Source: an uncultured Lachnospiraceae bacterium
GTDB lineage: Bacteria > Bacillota > Clostridia > Lachnospirales > Lachnospiraceae
Direction: 5' to 3'
Assembly (NCBI GenBank): GCA_910579465.1
Contig: CAJTUB010000006.1
Location: 148,540 to 212,539, forward strand
DNA length: 64,000 nt
Within the stretch, counting starts at the first letter, position 1; every line of letters begins with the position of its first letter. The translations under genes and the position numbers were made by a program. Shown one piece after another: positions 1-7,901 of the stretch. The notes beneath the pieces are model-generated. The model saw only the letters and a list, made by a program, of their open reading frames with translations, was not told the DNA's origin and made no database searches.

Positions 1-1200
1 CATGCCCACAAGCGCAAGGCTCTCCCCGCCCTGAATGACAAGGCTGACCCCCTTTAAGGTGTAGTCCCCGGCGCCGTCATACCGGTACCAGACATCCCGG
101 AGCTCTATCGTAACCGGCGCCGCAGGCAGCGCACAGCCCTCTCCGTGATTGAAGCGGTTCGGATATTCGTAAAATTCCCGGTAATACCCAATCTTTTCGG
201 CACGGGTGTTGAGTGCCGCGATATCGCCGATGATTCCCTGTAAAAACCCCGCGATACTACCGACCAGACCGAAATAAAAGACAAAGTCGCCCACGGTAAT
301 CCCGCCCTCAAGCAGAATCCCGATTAATACAACGTATGCGACGCCGTTCTGCAAAAGCGTCATCACTCCCGCCAGAACCGAAGCCCACAAACCGCGCAGG
401 CTGCAGCGCCTGTTCCACATCAGGATATAGCCCTGATAGTCCCGCATCAGCTTTTCCAGCCATCCCTCAAGTCCGTAAAGCTTGATATCCTTTGCCCTTG
501 AAAAGTCCTCGGAAAGCTCTCCGAGATAACCCTCTTTCCGGATTTCCTTTTCCCATTTCTGTTTATTCTTTTCATAATATACGGACTGCCAACGGGTCGT
601 AAAATACGATAGCACGGAGACAACCGCTACGGCAAGAAGTATCACCGGATTCAGTACAAACAGGAGCGAGGCATAGGTAACAATCCCCACGGCATGGACA
701 AGCACCTGTTCTAAAGGCATCCATAAAAACTCCATAGAACAATTCCCGCTGCCGGCATCTCCTGAGGCATAGCCCCTGATTTTTTGGAAATCCTGTTTCT
801 CGGTATTCTCATAATCCGTCTGATACCATTCCATCCGCTTTATCTCTGCCTGATACACGTTCGTAGGATAATAACGTCTCCCCTGGCATTTCGCCTCAAT
901 CCAGCCTTTCAGCCCGTCTAAGGCGAGAAGTCCGAACATAAAGACAAGAATCAGAGGTACAATCTCCGGAAACGAAGCACCTGTACTGATACCGTCAATC
1001 AGCTTCTTAGGAAAGTAAGACTCTGCCAACGGAAGCAGCACTGCTACAGGAACAGAGGCGAGAACAAAAAAAATAAAGCTTTTGTCAAGCCGCCACAGCT
1101 TTTTCAAGCCCCAGACAAAGCAGCCGGTTTTCGTATACTTCCGCTTGTCCTTCACGTCTCCTTCCGTATTTTTTCCATTTTGTTTCTTTTTGTCCTTCAT
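1..1200 (-). CDS. ABC transporter, fused permease/ATPase, 3' end cut by window
   Basis: Read directly as an open frame of 400 codons from an ATG at 1200 to the window edge. The N-terminus is cytoplasmic and Lys-rich, followed by several hydrophobic segments (for example FIFFVLASVPVAVLL and VLVHAVGIVTYASLLFVL) typical of a type I exporter membrane domain. The last ~45 residues start the nucleotide-binding domain (IELRDVWYRYDGAG, LKGVSLVIQGGESLALVGM); the Walker A should follow outside the window. Family knowledge: these half-size exporters dimerise and export lipids, peptides or drugs; the substrate cannot be told. It lies 115 bp downstream of a GHKL/LytTR pair on the same strand, so it is probably controlled with it. 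Confidence 0.85.
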   Translation of the reverse strand, partial: MKDKKKQNGKNTEGDVKDKRKYTKTGCFVWGLKKLWRLDKSFIFFVLASVPVAVLLPLAESYFPKKLIDGISTGASFPEIVPLILVFMFGLLALDGLKGWIEAKCQGRRYYPTNVYQAEIKRMEWYQTDYENTEKQDFQKIRGYASGDAGSGNCSMEFLWMPLEQVLVHAVGIVTYASLLFVLNPVILLAVAVVSVLSYFTTRWQSVYYEKNKQKWEKEIRKEGYLGELSEDFSRAKDIKLYGLEGWLEKLMRDYQGYILMWNRRCSLRGLWASVLAGVMTLLQNGVAYVVLIGILLEGGITVGDFVFYFGLVGSIAGFLQGIIGDIAALNTRAEKIGYYREFYEYPNRFNHGEGCALPAAPVTIELRDVWYRYDGAGDYTLKGVSLVIQGGESLALVGM

Positions 1201-1315
1201 CACATCTCCTCCTTTGCCTCCACTATAGCATAGAAAAAGAAAAAAGACGTGCTTTGATGTCAAATGTCGAAAATCTGATGTCAGCTGCACATCTTTTTAA
1301 AGTTACCAGAAAACC

Positions 1316-1960
1316 CTATTGGGGAAGCAGGACTTCCGTAGAAAATGCCTCGTCCTCGGAGGCTCTTGTGATATAGCCGCCGTACTTTTTTACGATTGCG
1401 TCGGCGCGTGCAATCCCGAAGCCGTGTCCCTCTCCCTTCGTGGTATGGAAGCTCTGCTTTTTCTTACCGCCTGCCGTATTCGTCAGCGCAAGGTAGAGAT
1501 AATTTCCCTTCATTTCCATGTAGATGCGGATCAGGCGCTCCTCCTGCGGAAGCTCCATACACGCCTCTATCGCGTTATCTAACAGGTTGCCGATAATAAT
1601 GCACAAATCCAGCTCCGATACGCTAAGCGCCACCGGGATTTTGGTTTCCGCCTTTACGCGGATTCCCCTCTCTGCCGCAAGCGAAAGCTTGCTGTTTAAA
1701 ATGGCGTCCGTCATCCGGTTGCCCGTCTTAACCACCGTTTCCACGTTCGTCAGGTCCTCATCCAGCATATCGAGATACCTTACAATTTCCTCGTATTCCC
1801 CGTTTGCCGCATGCACCTTCATCGTCTGGATGTGGTGCCGGTAGTCATGCCGCCAGCCCCGCATCTTGGCATACATGGTTTCAACCTCGGTATAGTATTT
1901 TTGCAGGATTTCCTTTTCAAAGGATGCAACCCTTTTTTTCACAAGCTTGTCAAGCAGCAT
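1316..1960 (-). CDS. GHKL-domain sensor histidine kinase, short soluble form
   Basis: 214 aa, RBS AAGGAGG before the ATG. Residues ~35-45 carry the AgrC-type phosphoacceptor box (RHDYRHH). The GHKL ATP-binding fold follows, with an N-box around IIGNLLDNAIEAC and a glycine box near GHGFGIARAD. No transmembrane segment is present, whereas AgrC/VirS-type kinases usually have five or more, so only the catalytic half is encoded. It starts 10 bp after the LytTR regulator gene and is presumably its partner kinase. The stimulus is unknown; sensing may be cytoplasmic or through another protein. Confidence 0.85.
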   Translation of the reverse strand: MLLDKLVKKRVASFEKEILQKYYTEVETMYAKMRGWRHDYRHHIQTMKVHAANGEYEEIVRYLDMLDEDLTNVETVVKTGNRMTDAILNSKLSLAAERGIRVKAETKIPVALSVSELDLCIIIGNLLDNAIEACMELPQEERLIRIYMEMKGNYLYLALTNTAGGKKKQSFHTTKGEGHGFGIARADAIVKKYGGYITRASEDEAFSTEVLLPQ

Positions 1961-1970
1961 CGCAGCCTCC

Positions 1971-2672
1971 TTATAAATACCGGATCAGCGCGGCATGAAC
2001 CTCATCGTACAGTCCGCGGCTGATTGGAACCGTATCGCCGTTTATCATCGTAACCTCACTGCGCGTAATTTTTTTCACATACTTCAATCCCACGACAAAG
2101 GAGCGGTGTACCTTAAAAAATGTCTCGTCCAGCTGTCCGGCAAATTTGCCCAGTGTCATCCGCATACGGTAGCTCCCATGTACCGTATGCACAATGACAT
2201 ATACATTCTCGGATTCTATATATACAATATCCGCCAGGGACACCTTGATATCGCCGTCGGCGGTAGAAAGCAGCACGGAGCGCTGGCGGTAGGCAAGATG
2301 GTCCGCCGCCTTGTCGAGCACCGCGCAGAGCTTTCTTTCATCGGCAGGCTTTATCAGATAATGCAGCGCCGATACGTCAAAGCCGTCGCTGAAATATTCG
2401 TAATAGCCGGTAATAAAAACAATCTGCACCGCCGCATTCTCACATCTGACCTCCTTCGCAAGCTCAATCCCGTTCATTCCGGGCATTTCAATGTCCAGAA
2501 GCAGGATGTCAAAATCCTTTTCCTCCGCATAGTCAAACAGAAACGCCTTTGCGTCCACATACTGCTTCACCTCGGCAAGATGACGGTTCCTTTTCGCCCA
2601 CGAAAAAACTATCTCCGAAAGATACGCCCGCTGGGACGTATCGTCATCGCAAATTGCTATCTTTAGTTTCAT
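1971..2672 (-). CDS. LytTR-family response regulator
   Basis: 233 aa. N-terminal receiver domain with acidic pocket ICDDD, phosphoacceptor Asp in LLLDIEMPGMNG (~residue 57) and conserved Lys in LIKPAD. C-terminal LytTR DNA-binding domain from ~135 to the end (FFKVHRSFVVGLKYV, ISRGLYDEV). Family role: transcription factor phosphorylated by an AgrC-like kinase, here the gene immediately downstream. Its start overlaps the end of the TM1266-type gene by 29 bp, so the two are translationally linked. Targets may include the downstream ABC exporter (inference). Confidence 0.92.
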   Translation of the reverse strand: MKLKIAICDDDTSQRAYLSEIVFSWAKRNRHLAEVKQYVDAKAFLFDYAEEKDFDILLLDIEMPGMNGIELAKEVRCENAAVQIVFITGYYEYFSDGFDVSALHYLIKPADERKLCAVLDKAADHLAYRQRSVLLSTADGDIKVSLADIVYIESENVYVIVHTVHGSYRMRMTLGKFAGQLDETFFKVHRSFVVGLKYVKKITRSEVTMINGDTVPISRGLYDEVHAALIRYL

Positions 2673-2934
2673 GCGGCTGCTCCTTTCCCGGATAGTTCGA
2701 AAAGGCAGTCTTTACGCTGATTCCCTTCAGCTTCCCTACCTTGCCCGCCAGTGCGGAAATCGTATCCTGCGGGGCATCTAACGCAATACTGATAATATTG
2801 ATATTCTTCTCGCGATAGGGAATCCCCATTCTCCCTATAATATATTCGCCATATTCATGCAAAATCAGGTTCAGCTTCTCCACCGTATCACTGTTTTCCA
2901 CAATAACGCTCATCACTGCAACCCGTGTTTCCAT
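2644..2934 (-). CDS. TM1266-type (iron-only hydrogenase system) regulator
   Basis: 96 aa, RBS GGAGGTAGAGG before ATG. The sequence (TRVAVMSVIVENSDTVEKLN, YIIGRMGIPYREKNINIISI) matches my recollection of the small ACT/NikR-like TM1266 family, often annotated as regulator of FeFe-hydrogenase maturation genes. No hydrogenase gene is in this window, so its job here is open. It heads the operon with the LytTR/GHKL genes and has a strong promoter (3016-3045). Confidence 0.75.
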   Translation of the reverse strand: METRVAVMSVIVENSDTVEKLNLILHEYGEYIIGRMGIPYREKNINIISIALDAPQDTISALAGKVGKLKGISVKTAFSNYPGKEQPHETKDSNLR

Positions 2935-3015
2935 CCTCTACCTCCAAAAATAAGGGCATCCGTGTCTTACAATAAGACCGTCTTCGCCCTTTGCTTCCTG
3001 TCAGAAACCGGTTTG

Positions 3016-3045
3016 ATTATAGCATATGGGGAAACTATCTGTCAA
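3016..3045 (-). promoter_or_regulatory. Sigma-A promoter of TM1266/LytTR/GHKL operon
   Basis: Minus strand reads TTGACA, 18-bp spacer, TATAAT (-35 at 3045-3040, -10 at 3021-3016). Both hexamers match consensus perfectly. It lies ~80 bp upstream of the start at 2934 and overlaps the last codons of the NlpC/P60 gene. Confidence 0.85.
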
Positions 3046-3961
3046 ACAGCGGCACCCATGCCGCCGTCAGATAGTCAAAATAGGTCCCGTCCATTTTGGG
3101 CAGAAACCCGCTGATCACACACTGCCTGACGATATGCTCCGTACCGTCCTGTTCCGTATAGGTATCACAATTATGGAAAATCCGGTACTCCCCGTTTTCC
3201 TTACCGGCATACAGCATGACATGCCCCGGCATGTGCAGGATAGCCCCGACGCCAAGTGCGGAAAGGACTTCCTCCTTTTGCTCTGCCTCCATCCGCTCTA
3301 TCTGGTAAAAGACCGCCTTCCCTTCCGCGGCAAGCGTTTCGCCGAAGCTTTTCTGTTCCGAAGAATTGCGCGGCAGAGCCAGACCGAAGCAGGCGTAGAA
3401 CGCGCGCACCGTGGAGGAGCAGTCCATCCCGTCCGCACGTTCATCCCCCCAGCTGTAAGGAATCCCAAGCATCCGTTCCATCTGCAGCAGAAGCTGGCGT
3501 TCCGAAAACGGCAGCCGCCCATGGATAATCACCGGCGTCTCCGGCTGCTCCCTGCCTGTTTCCTGCAGCTTCTCCCTCCTGTGCCTGCATTCCTTTCCAT
3601 ATAATTCTTCTTCAAACATTTCCGTCTCCGGCGGCAGGATGGTGCCGATCCGGAAATACTTTCCCTGCTCGCTCCTGCCGCCCTTTAAAACAACCCTGTG
3701 TTCCTTTTTGAAAAGCGACCTCCGGCTTTCATACTCTGCCTTCGTACAGAGCAGGAAACCGTCTGCTGCCGCGTACCCTGCTGTCGTGTCCGAAATCACA
3801 TAAAGCCAGTTCTCTCCCAGATGCTTTAACCGGACCGCTTCCCCGACATTCAGTCTGCTCTCCTGCCGTCTGTCCCATACGTCATCTTTGTCCTTCCGGA
3901 GCGGCTCCATCGTCGGTTCCGTCCGCACCGATACATTCTTTACTGCAATACCATACTGCAT
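3035..3961 (-). CDS. SH3-NlpC/P60 family protein, probably N-terminally truncated
   Basis: 308 aa. Residues ~5-80 look like an SH3b1 domain (GIAVKNVSVRTEPT, VGEAVRLKHLGENWLYV). Residues ~165-300 form an NlpC/P60 cysteine peptidase: Cys in DGMDCSSTVRAF, His in MPGHVMLYAG, a further polar residue in IFHNCD. Family role: gamma-D-glutamyl-diaminopimelate endopeptidase acting on cell wall peptides. Oddities: no signal peptide, no N-terminal stabilising domain usual in this architecture, no RBS, and an in-frame stop 2 codons before the first ATG. A terminator T-run ends 8 bp before the ATG. I think the gene lost its 5' part and may be a pseudogene. Confidence 0.7.
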   Translation of the reverse strand: MQYGIAVKNVSVRTEPTMEPLRKDKDDVWDRRQESRLNVGEAVRLKHLGENWLYVISDTTAGYAAADGFLLCTKAEYESRRSLFKKEHRVVLKGGRSEQGKYFRIGTILPPETEMFEEELYGKECRHRREKLQETGREQPETPVIIHGRLPFSERQLLLQMERMLGIPYSWGDERADGMDCSSTVRAFYACFGLALPRNSSEQKSFGETLAAEGKAVFYQIERMEAEQKEEVLSALGVGAILHMPGHVMLYAGKENGEYRIFHNCDTYTEQDGTEHIVRQCVISGFLPKMDGTYFDYLTAAWVPLFDR

Positions 3962-3968
3962 ACGTCAC

Positions 3969-4013
3969 AAAAAGCGATACCGTTCCGGCTATGCCCCGCC
4001 GGACAGGTATCGC
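3969..4013 (-). terminator. Rho-independent terminator of the lipoprotein gene
   Basis: Minus-strand hairpin with arms GCGATACC...GGTATCGC (4013-4006 with 3981-3974), inner GC-rich pairs (TCCGGC/GCCGGA), then TTTTT at 3973-3969. It terminates the gene at 4089-5342 and abuts the next start at 3961. Confidence 0.85.
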
Positions 4014-4088
4014 ACCTTATCTTTTCTAATATCCTATGCCGGGAGCGGCAGAAGATATTCCTATGGAAGCGCTGATGAAAGCATTTTC

Positions 4089-5342
4089 TTAATATGCGCT
4101 CCGGATTCCGTTATCCTCCAACGCGTCTTTCCTTGACTCATAAAAATGAGGTTTCCCCTCTCCATCAATGAACCATATCTGCTTTTGTTTATTTTTAAGG
4201 GTTCCCAGAACAATATCCTCTTCTCCGGTACGGTAGCACAGGGACAGGTTCCATTTTGTACAAAACAGCACACCTTTATTTGGCGAATACCCGTATAATT
4301 CTACCTCTTCCGCCTTTTCCGGGCGAAGATAGAGCTTCTCTATTTCCGGTACTCCGTCCACATAAAGCGAAAATGCCTCCTTACTCTCACGCTTTCCCTG
4401 ATATGTAACACAGATATTATACCCCTTTCTCCCTTTATCATCATAAATATCCTCTATCTTGTCAAACCTTTCAAAAGAGTACATCTCCTGAAATGCTTCT
4501 TCTCCTATATAAAGCAATGGGAATCCTTCTGCAAGGGTAATAAAATCCTCTTTGACCCCGTTCCATCTGATCTGCGTTTCTAAAGGCGGAATCCGTAAAA
4601 GTAACTGTTCTTCTTCACATCTTTCAAGTGTTACGGCGTCAAGACGCCGCATATCAAAACAGCTTAAAAACGCATCCGCATCCAAAGTAATATCCACATC
4701 ATGCACTGCTCCTTCAATATGCAAATCAGGCGTCTGGGAAAAAGACAATGTTCCTTCCAGAAACTCATTGCGATAAGAATAAAGCTTTTCACAATTTCGC
4801 ACGGACAGATTCCCCGAGGATTCCGTATAGAAAATCGTCTCCAGGTTCGGACAATCCTCCAAAACCGCCTCCCGGATGCAGCCCTCTCCCGAGCCAAAGC
4901 TCTTTAAAAGCTGTGCCCCGCGGATAACTACCCTGTCCGCATAATCAATCCAAACCTCCTCCAGCTTCGGGAACAATTCAAAGCCTTTTAGTTCCTCCGG
5001 TCCCAAAGAAAAGTCATAATCCTTTACCTCATGCCGTGTCCCCCTGCAATAGTCTATCTCCTTTACCGCCCTCCGTTCCATTTCAGAAAGAGAACCATCC
5101 TGATTTAAGTCATAATTGCTGCGGAGAAATGCGCAAAAATTCTTTCCTCCAAAATGCTCCTCATCAATTAAAATCAAATCCTCCTCCGGGTCAGAGCTTG
5201 GTTTCTGGCTTATTCCCGGCAATGAAGTCAGCGTTGGAGCGGTGGTTCCCTGATTCTCTACAGGTTCTTCCGGCTTTTCCTGACAAGCACCGGCACATAA
5301 CATCAGAAGCAGAACCATAATTCCATATTTTATTCTGTTCAT
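4089..5342 (-). CDS. Putative lipoprotein with EF-hand-like motif
   Basis: 417 aa, RBS GGAGGG before ATG. Signal peptide MNRIKYGIMVLLLMLCAGAC ends in a lipobox with Cys at 20, so it is probably anchored to the outer face of the membrane. A low-complexity Thr/Pro/Ser linker follows to ~55. Residues ~80-92 (DLNQDGSLSEMER) form a single EF-hand/dockerin-like Ca-binding loop. The middle has irregular leucine-rich-repeat-like segments (GFELFPKLEEVWIDY, VLEDCPNLETIFY). I do not recognise a family. It follows the subtilase gene by 35 bp and probably shares its transcript, ending at the 3969-4013 terminator. Confidence 0.75.
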   Translation of the reverse strand: MNRIKYGIMVLLLMLCAGACQEKPEEPVENQGTTAPTLTSLPGISQKPSSDPEEDLILIDEEHFGGKNFCAFLRSNYDLNQDGSLSEMERRAVKEIDYCRGTRHEVKDYDFSLGPEELKGFELFPKLEEVWIDYADRVVIRGAQLLKSFGSGEGCIREAVLEDCPNLETIFYTESSGNLSVRNCEKLYSYRNEFLEGTLSFSQTPDLHIEGAVHDVDITLDADAFLSCFDMRRLDAVTLERCEEEQLLLRIPPLETQIRWNGVKEDFITLAEGFPLLYIGEEAFQEMYSFERFDKIEDIYDDKGRKGYNICVTYQGKRESKEAFSLYVDGVPEIEKLYLRPEKAEEVELYGYSPNKGVLFCTKWNLSLCYRTGEEDIVLGTLKNKQKQIWFIDGEGKPHFYESRKDALEDNGIRSAY

Positions 5343-5377
5343 AAAATCCCTCCTATCTCTGCAGCTTATGCAATATT

Positions 5378-7378
5378 TTATTGAATCCTGTCATAGTCCG
5401 ATACATGACAGTCCAGATCCGCCTTGTCAAAATTAGCTTTTGCATTATTATATCTGACTGAATCAGCTAATCGTACATTTTCAGAAAAGTTTCTTAGATA
5501 AAAATCTCCATAATATATTCCTGAAAGCAAAAAATCCGTAACATATCCTTCGTTTCCATAATATGCTTTTACTAAAACATTTTTTGCAACTGCTTGTGCT
5601 GCACTAAACCGCATTGGAAGATAATCTGGATTATCAGCATTATAGGAATCATTCTTTTTATGCCTTACCCGGCTCCAACCTTCATTTTCCTGCTCTGCCC
5701 ATGCACTATGCGCAAATATATCTGTAGCACAATGCATAGCAATTCCATATAGAAACAGTTTGATATTTTGTGGTGTATTTGAAATGCTCGTATTACAGTC
5801 CGTATTCATTTGGCCAAACACTTGTTGCCACGTCATGCCTCCCACTCCGTTTGTAGAAATATCATTTATAATTCTCGTCCGGTCACTTGAATACATTGCA
5901 CTGTAAGAAACCTGTGCTACATTTCCACCTGCCATCGCAACTTTAGTCAAAAAAATATAATTGGCAATGTAATTAGATAGCAGCGGCTGTGAAAGCTCTG
6001 TTCCGTTTTCACTAAGCCTCTGTTGAAAGAATCCATGATATGGATTCTTATCCATATCTTTTAATTGTACATTATCATCTGTAAACTTAGATGCATAAGT
6101 TAAGATTGTAAGCTGCTCATTGGAAAAGCTTACCTGATTCTGGGAATTTATCTGCATTTGTAATGCACCATCATTGATTAAGTCATAATGACCTACATTT
6201 GAATCGCCGTTTTTCCATAATCCCTCAACACTTTCCAAGCCGGAAAAAATTTCTACTGCTTTTTCATTTTCAGGAATTACTTTCAAGACTTCACCCCAAA
6301 ATTTATTCATCTGTTTCTCTTTTTGGTTTTTCTCAACCTTTTTCATATGCTCTTTATATAACCTTTTAAACTTTTCATTAATATAAAGTGCATACTCCAA
6401 ATCAACAATACCGTTTCCATACATATCTTTCGAGCCATATAAATTTGCGCTGTAATCAAGTAACGCACGTACATAGGAAGCTGGCATTTCCGGATTCTTT
6501 TCCATCAAAACAGAAGCTGCGCCTACAACATGCGGAACAGCAAAACTTGTACCCGAAACTCCTAAAACTCCTCCAAAGATGCCAGTAGACAAGATATTTT
6601 CTCCCGGAGCCATAATCTCCAGCGCCTCTCCGTTTGCACTATTTTCTGCGGGAATACCTTCGGCAGTCAGGGAACCAACTGCCATAACCTCATCATATGC
6701 GGCCGGATAAGCAATTTCCTCTCCATTTCCAACAGCTGCAATCATTAAAATTCCTGCCGCATCAGCACGCTCAATGGCCTGTTCTAATTCTGCTATATTA
6801 TTTTGGATTCCAAAACTCATGTTAATGATATCAACCTTTTGCTCAATCGCCCAATCGATTGCCTCTACAATTCGATTTACTGGCGCCTCAAGCCTCGCAT
6901 CCAATACACGAGCGGAATAAAGTTCAACATATGGATTTATTCCTGTAATGCCCTCCTCATTATCCAATGCTGCTATAATACCTGCGATTGCGGTTCCATG
7001 CCCGGTAAGGTCTTCGTATAAAACACTACAGTCATCCCCCTGAATAAAATTTTTTCTCATTATAACATTGAGATCTGTAGAAAAATTAATTCCGGAATCA
7101 AGAATCGCTACTTTAATTCTTTTTTCAGGTTCAACATTTGATTTTATCTGTATCATCTGTTGATTCCACGGTTTACTTTTTTGATTCCCTTGATTTTTCT
7201 TGATTTTATTATTTTTCTTCTCTTTTTGGGTAATTACATTTCCATAACCATGTACTATCTCTGTCTCCGCTCTTTTTGTATCCTCCTTTTCCGTCATAGT
7301 AAGGTCGATTATCCCTATAGTTCCAACCAACATGACAACAAGCAGCACTCCTGCAATTATTCTTTGAAATCTTTTCAT
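5378..7378 (-). CDS. S8 subtilase with C-terminal zinc-phospholipase-like domain
   Basis: Start chosen at 7378 because GAGGAGG lies 6 bp upstream of it; the longer frame to 7456 has no RBS. About 666 aa. N-terminal Lys/Arg plus one hydrophobic segment (IIAGVLLVVMLVGTIGIIDL) suggests secretion or anchoring. Subtilase triad: Asp in VAILDSGIN (~residue 95), His in LTGHGTAIAGIIAA, Ser in VSGTSFAVPHVVGAA. The last ~270 residues are not subtilase: they contain LFLYGIAMHCATDIFAHSAW, an H-x3-D-x3-H pattern like zinc-dependent phospholipase C helical domains. Lower GC than the neighbours. Role inferred: extracellular protease with a possible lipid- or metal-binding module. Confidence 0.85.
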   Translation of the reverse strand: MKRFQRIIAGVLLVVMLVGTIGIIDLTMTEKEDTKRAETEIVHGYGNVITQKEKKNNKIKKNQGNQKSKPWNQQMIQIKSNVEPEKRIKVAILDSGINFSTDLNVIMRKNFIQGDDCSVLYEDLTGHGTAIAGIIAALDNEEGITGINPYVELYSARVLDARLEAPVNRIVEAIDWAIEQKVDIINMSFGIQNNIAELEQAIERADAAGILMIAAVGNGEEIAYPAAYDEVMAVGSLTAEGIPAENSANGEALEIMAPGENILSTGIFGGVLGVSGTSFAVPHVVGAASVLMEKNPEMPASYVRALLDYSANLYGSKDMYGNGIVDLEYALYINEKFKRLYKEHMKKVEKNQKEKQMNKFWGEVLKVIPENEKAVEIFSGLESVEGLWKNGDSNVGHYDLINDGALQMQINSQNQVSFSNEQLTILTYASKFTDDNVQLKDMDKNPYHGFFQQRLSENGTELSQPLLSNYIANYIFLTKVAMAGGNVAQVSYSAMYSSDRTRIINDISTNGVGGMTWQQVFGQMNTDCNTSISNTPQNIKLFLYGIAMHCATDIFAHSAWAEQENEGWSRVRHKKNDSYNADNPDYLPMRFSAAQAVAKNVLVKAYYGNEGYVTDFLLSGIYYGDFYLRNFSENVRLADSVRYNNAKANFDKADLDCHVSDYDRIQ

Positions 7379-7566
7379 ACGCATCCTCCTCAATAATACT
7401 ACTCTTATCCCTCTGATAAATTTTTTTAATGACCCACTGATAATAATAAAAATCATATTCTATTGCCCCTTATATTTTCTTTCCAGAGAAGTGCCGATTA
7501 AATCACTGCTTCATCTTACTTTTCCCCTTCCCTCGTTATTAAATCAGTTTTTATGTATACAACCAA

Positions 7567-7575
7567 ATTATACCA
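7567..7575 (-). promoter_or_regulatory. Extended -10 promoter for the subtilase gene
   Basis: Minus strand TGG-TATAAT (7575-7567) is an extended -10. A good -35 at 17 bp is not seen. It would give a leader of ~180 nt before 7378. Confidence 0.5.
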
Positions 7576-7589
7576 TATCTTTAGATCTT

Positions 7590-7836
7590 ACGCCATAAAT
7601 CCAATTAAAATCTAAATATTTTTTCTTGCCATTCCTATAAAAAACGACATTGTTCGACATTCCGACAGATAATCTCCCCGTTCTGGCTTATCTCCCCGTA
7701 ATATCACTCACGACAACTATGCTACGCATAACTCATGCATCCGGATTTCCTTACAGGGCAGAAAACGCCATCACCCTCCTCCATTTCCATCACCTATTAA
7801 AAGAAAACGAAATTGGTGAAAAATTTTTGCTGATAT
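7590..7836. other. AT-rich intergenic stretch, nothing recognised
   Basis: Between the subtilase promoter and the asnB terminator. I see no RBS-preceded frame, RNA motif or repeat. Short frames here lack ribosome sites. Confidence 0.6.
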
Positions 7837-7837
7837 G

Positions 7838-7886
7838 AAAAAATCCCGGAAAGGATTTGTCGCACAAAACGACACCCCTCCGGGAT
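7838..7886 (-). terminator. Terminator of asnB
   Basis: Minus-strand arms ATCCCGGA / TCCGGGAT (7886-7879 with 7850-7843), inner TGTCG/CGACA stem, then TTTTTT. Placed 16 bp after the asnB stop. Confidence 0.9.
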
Positions 7887-7901
7887 ACAAAATACCAAAC
7901 C

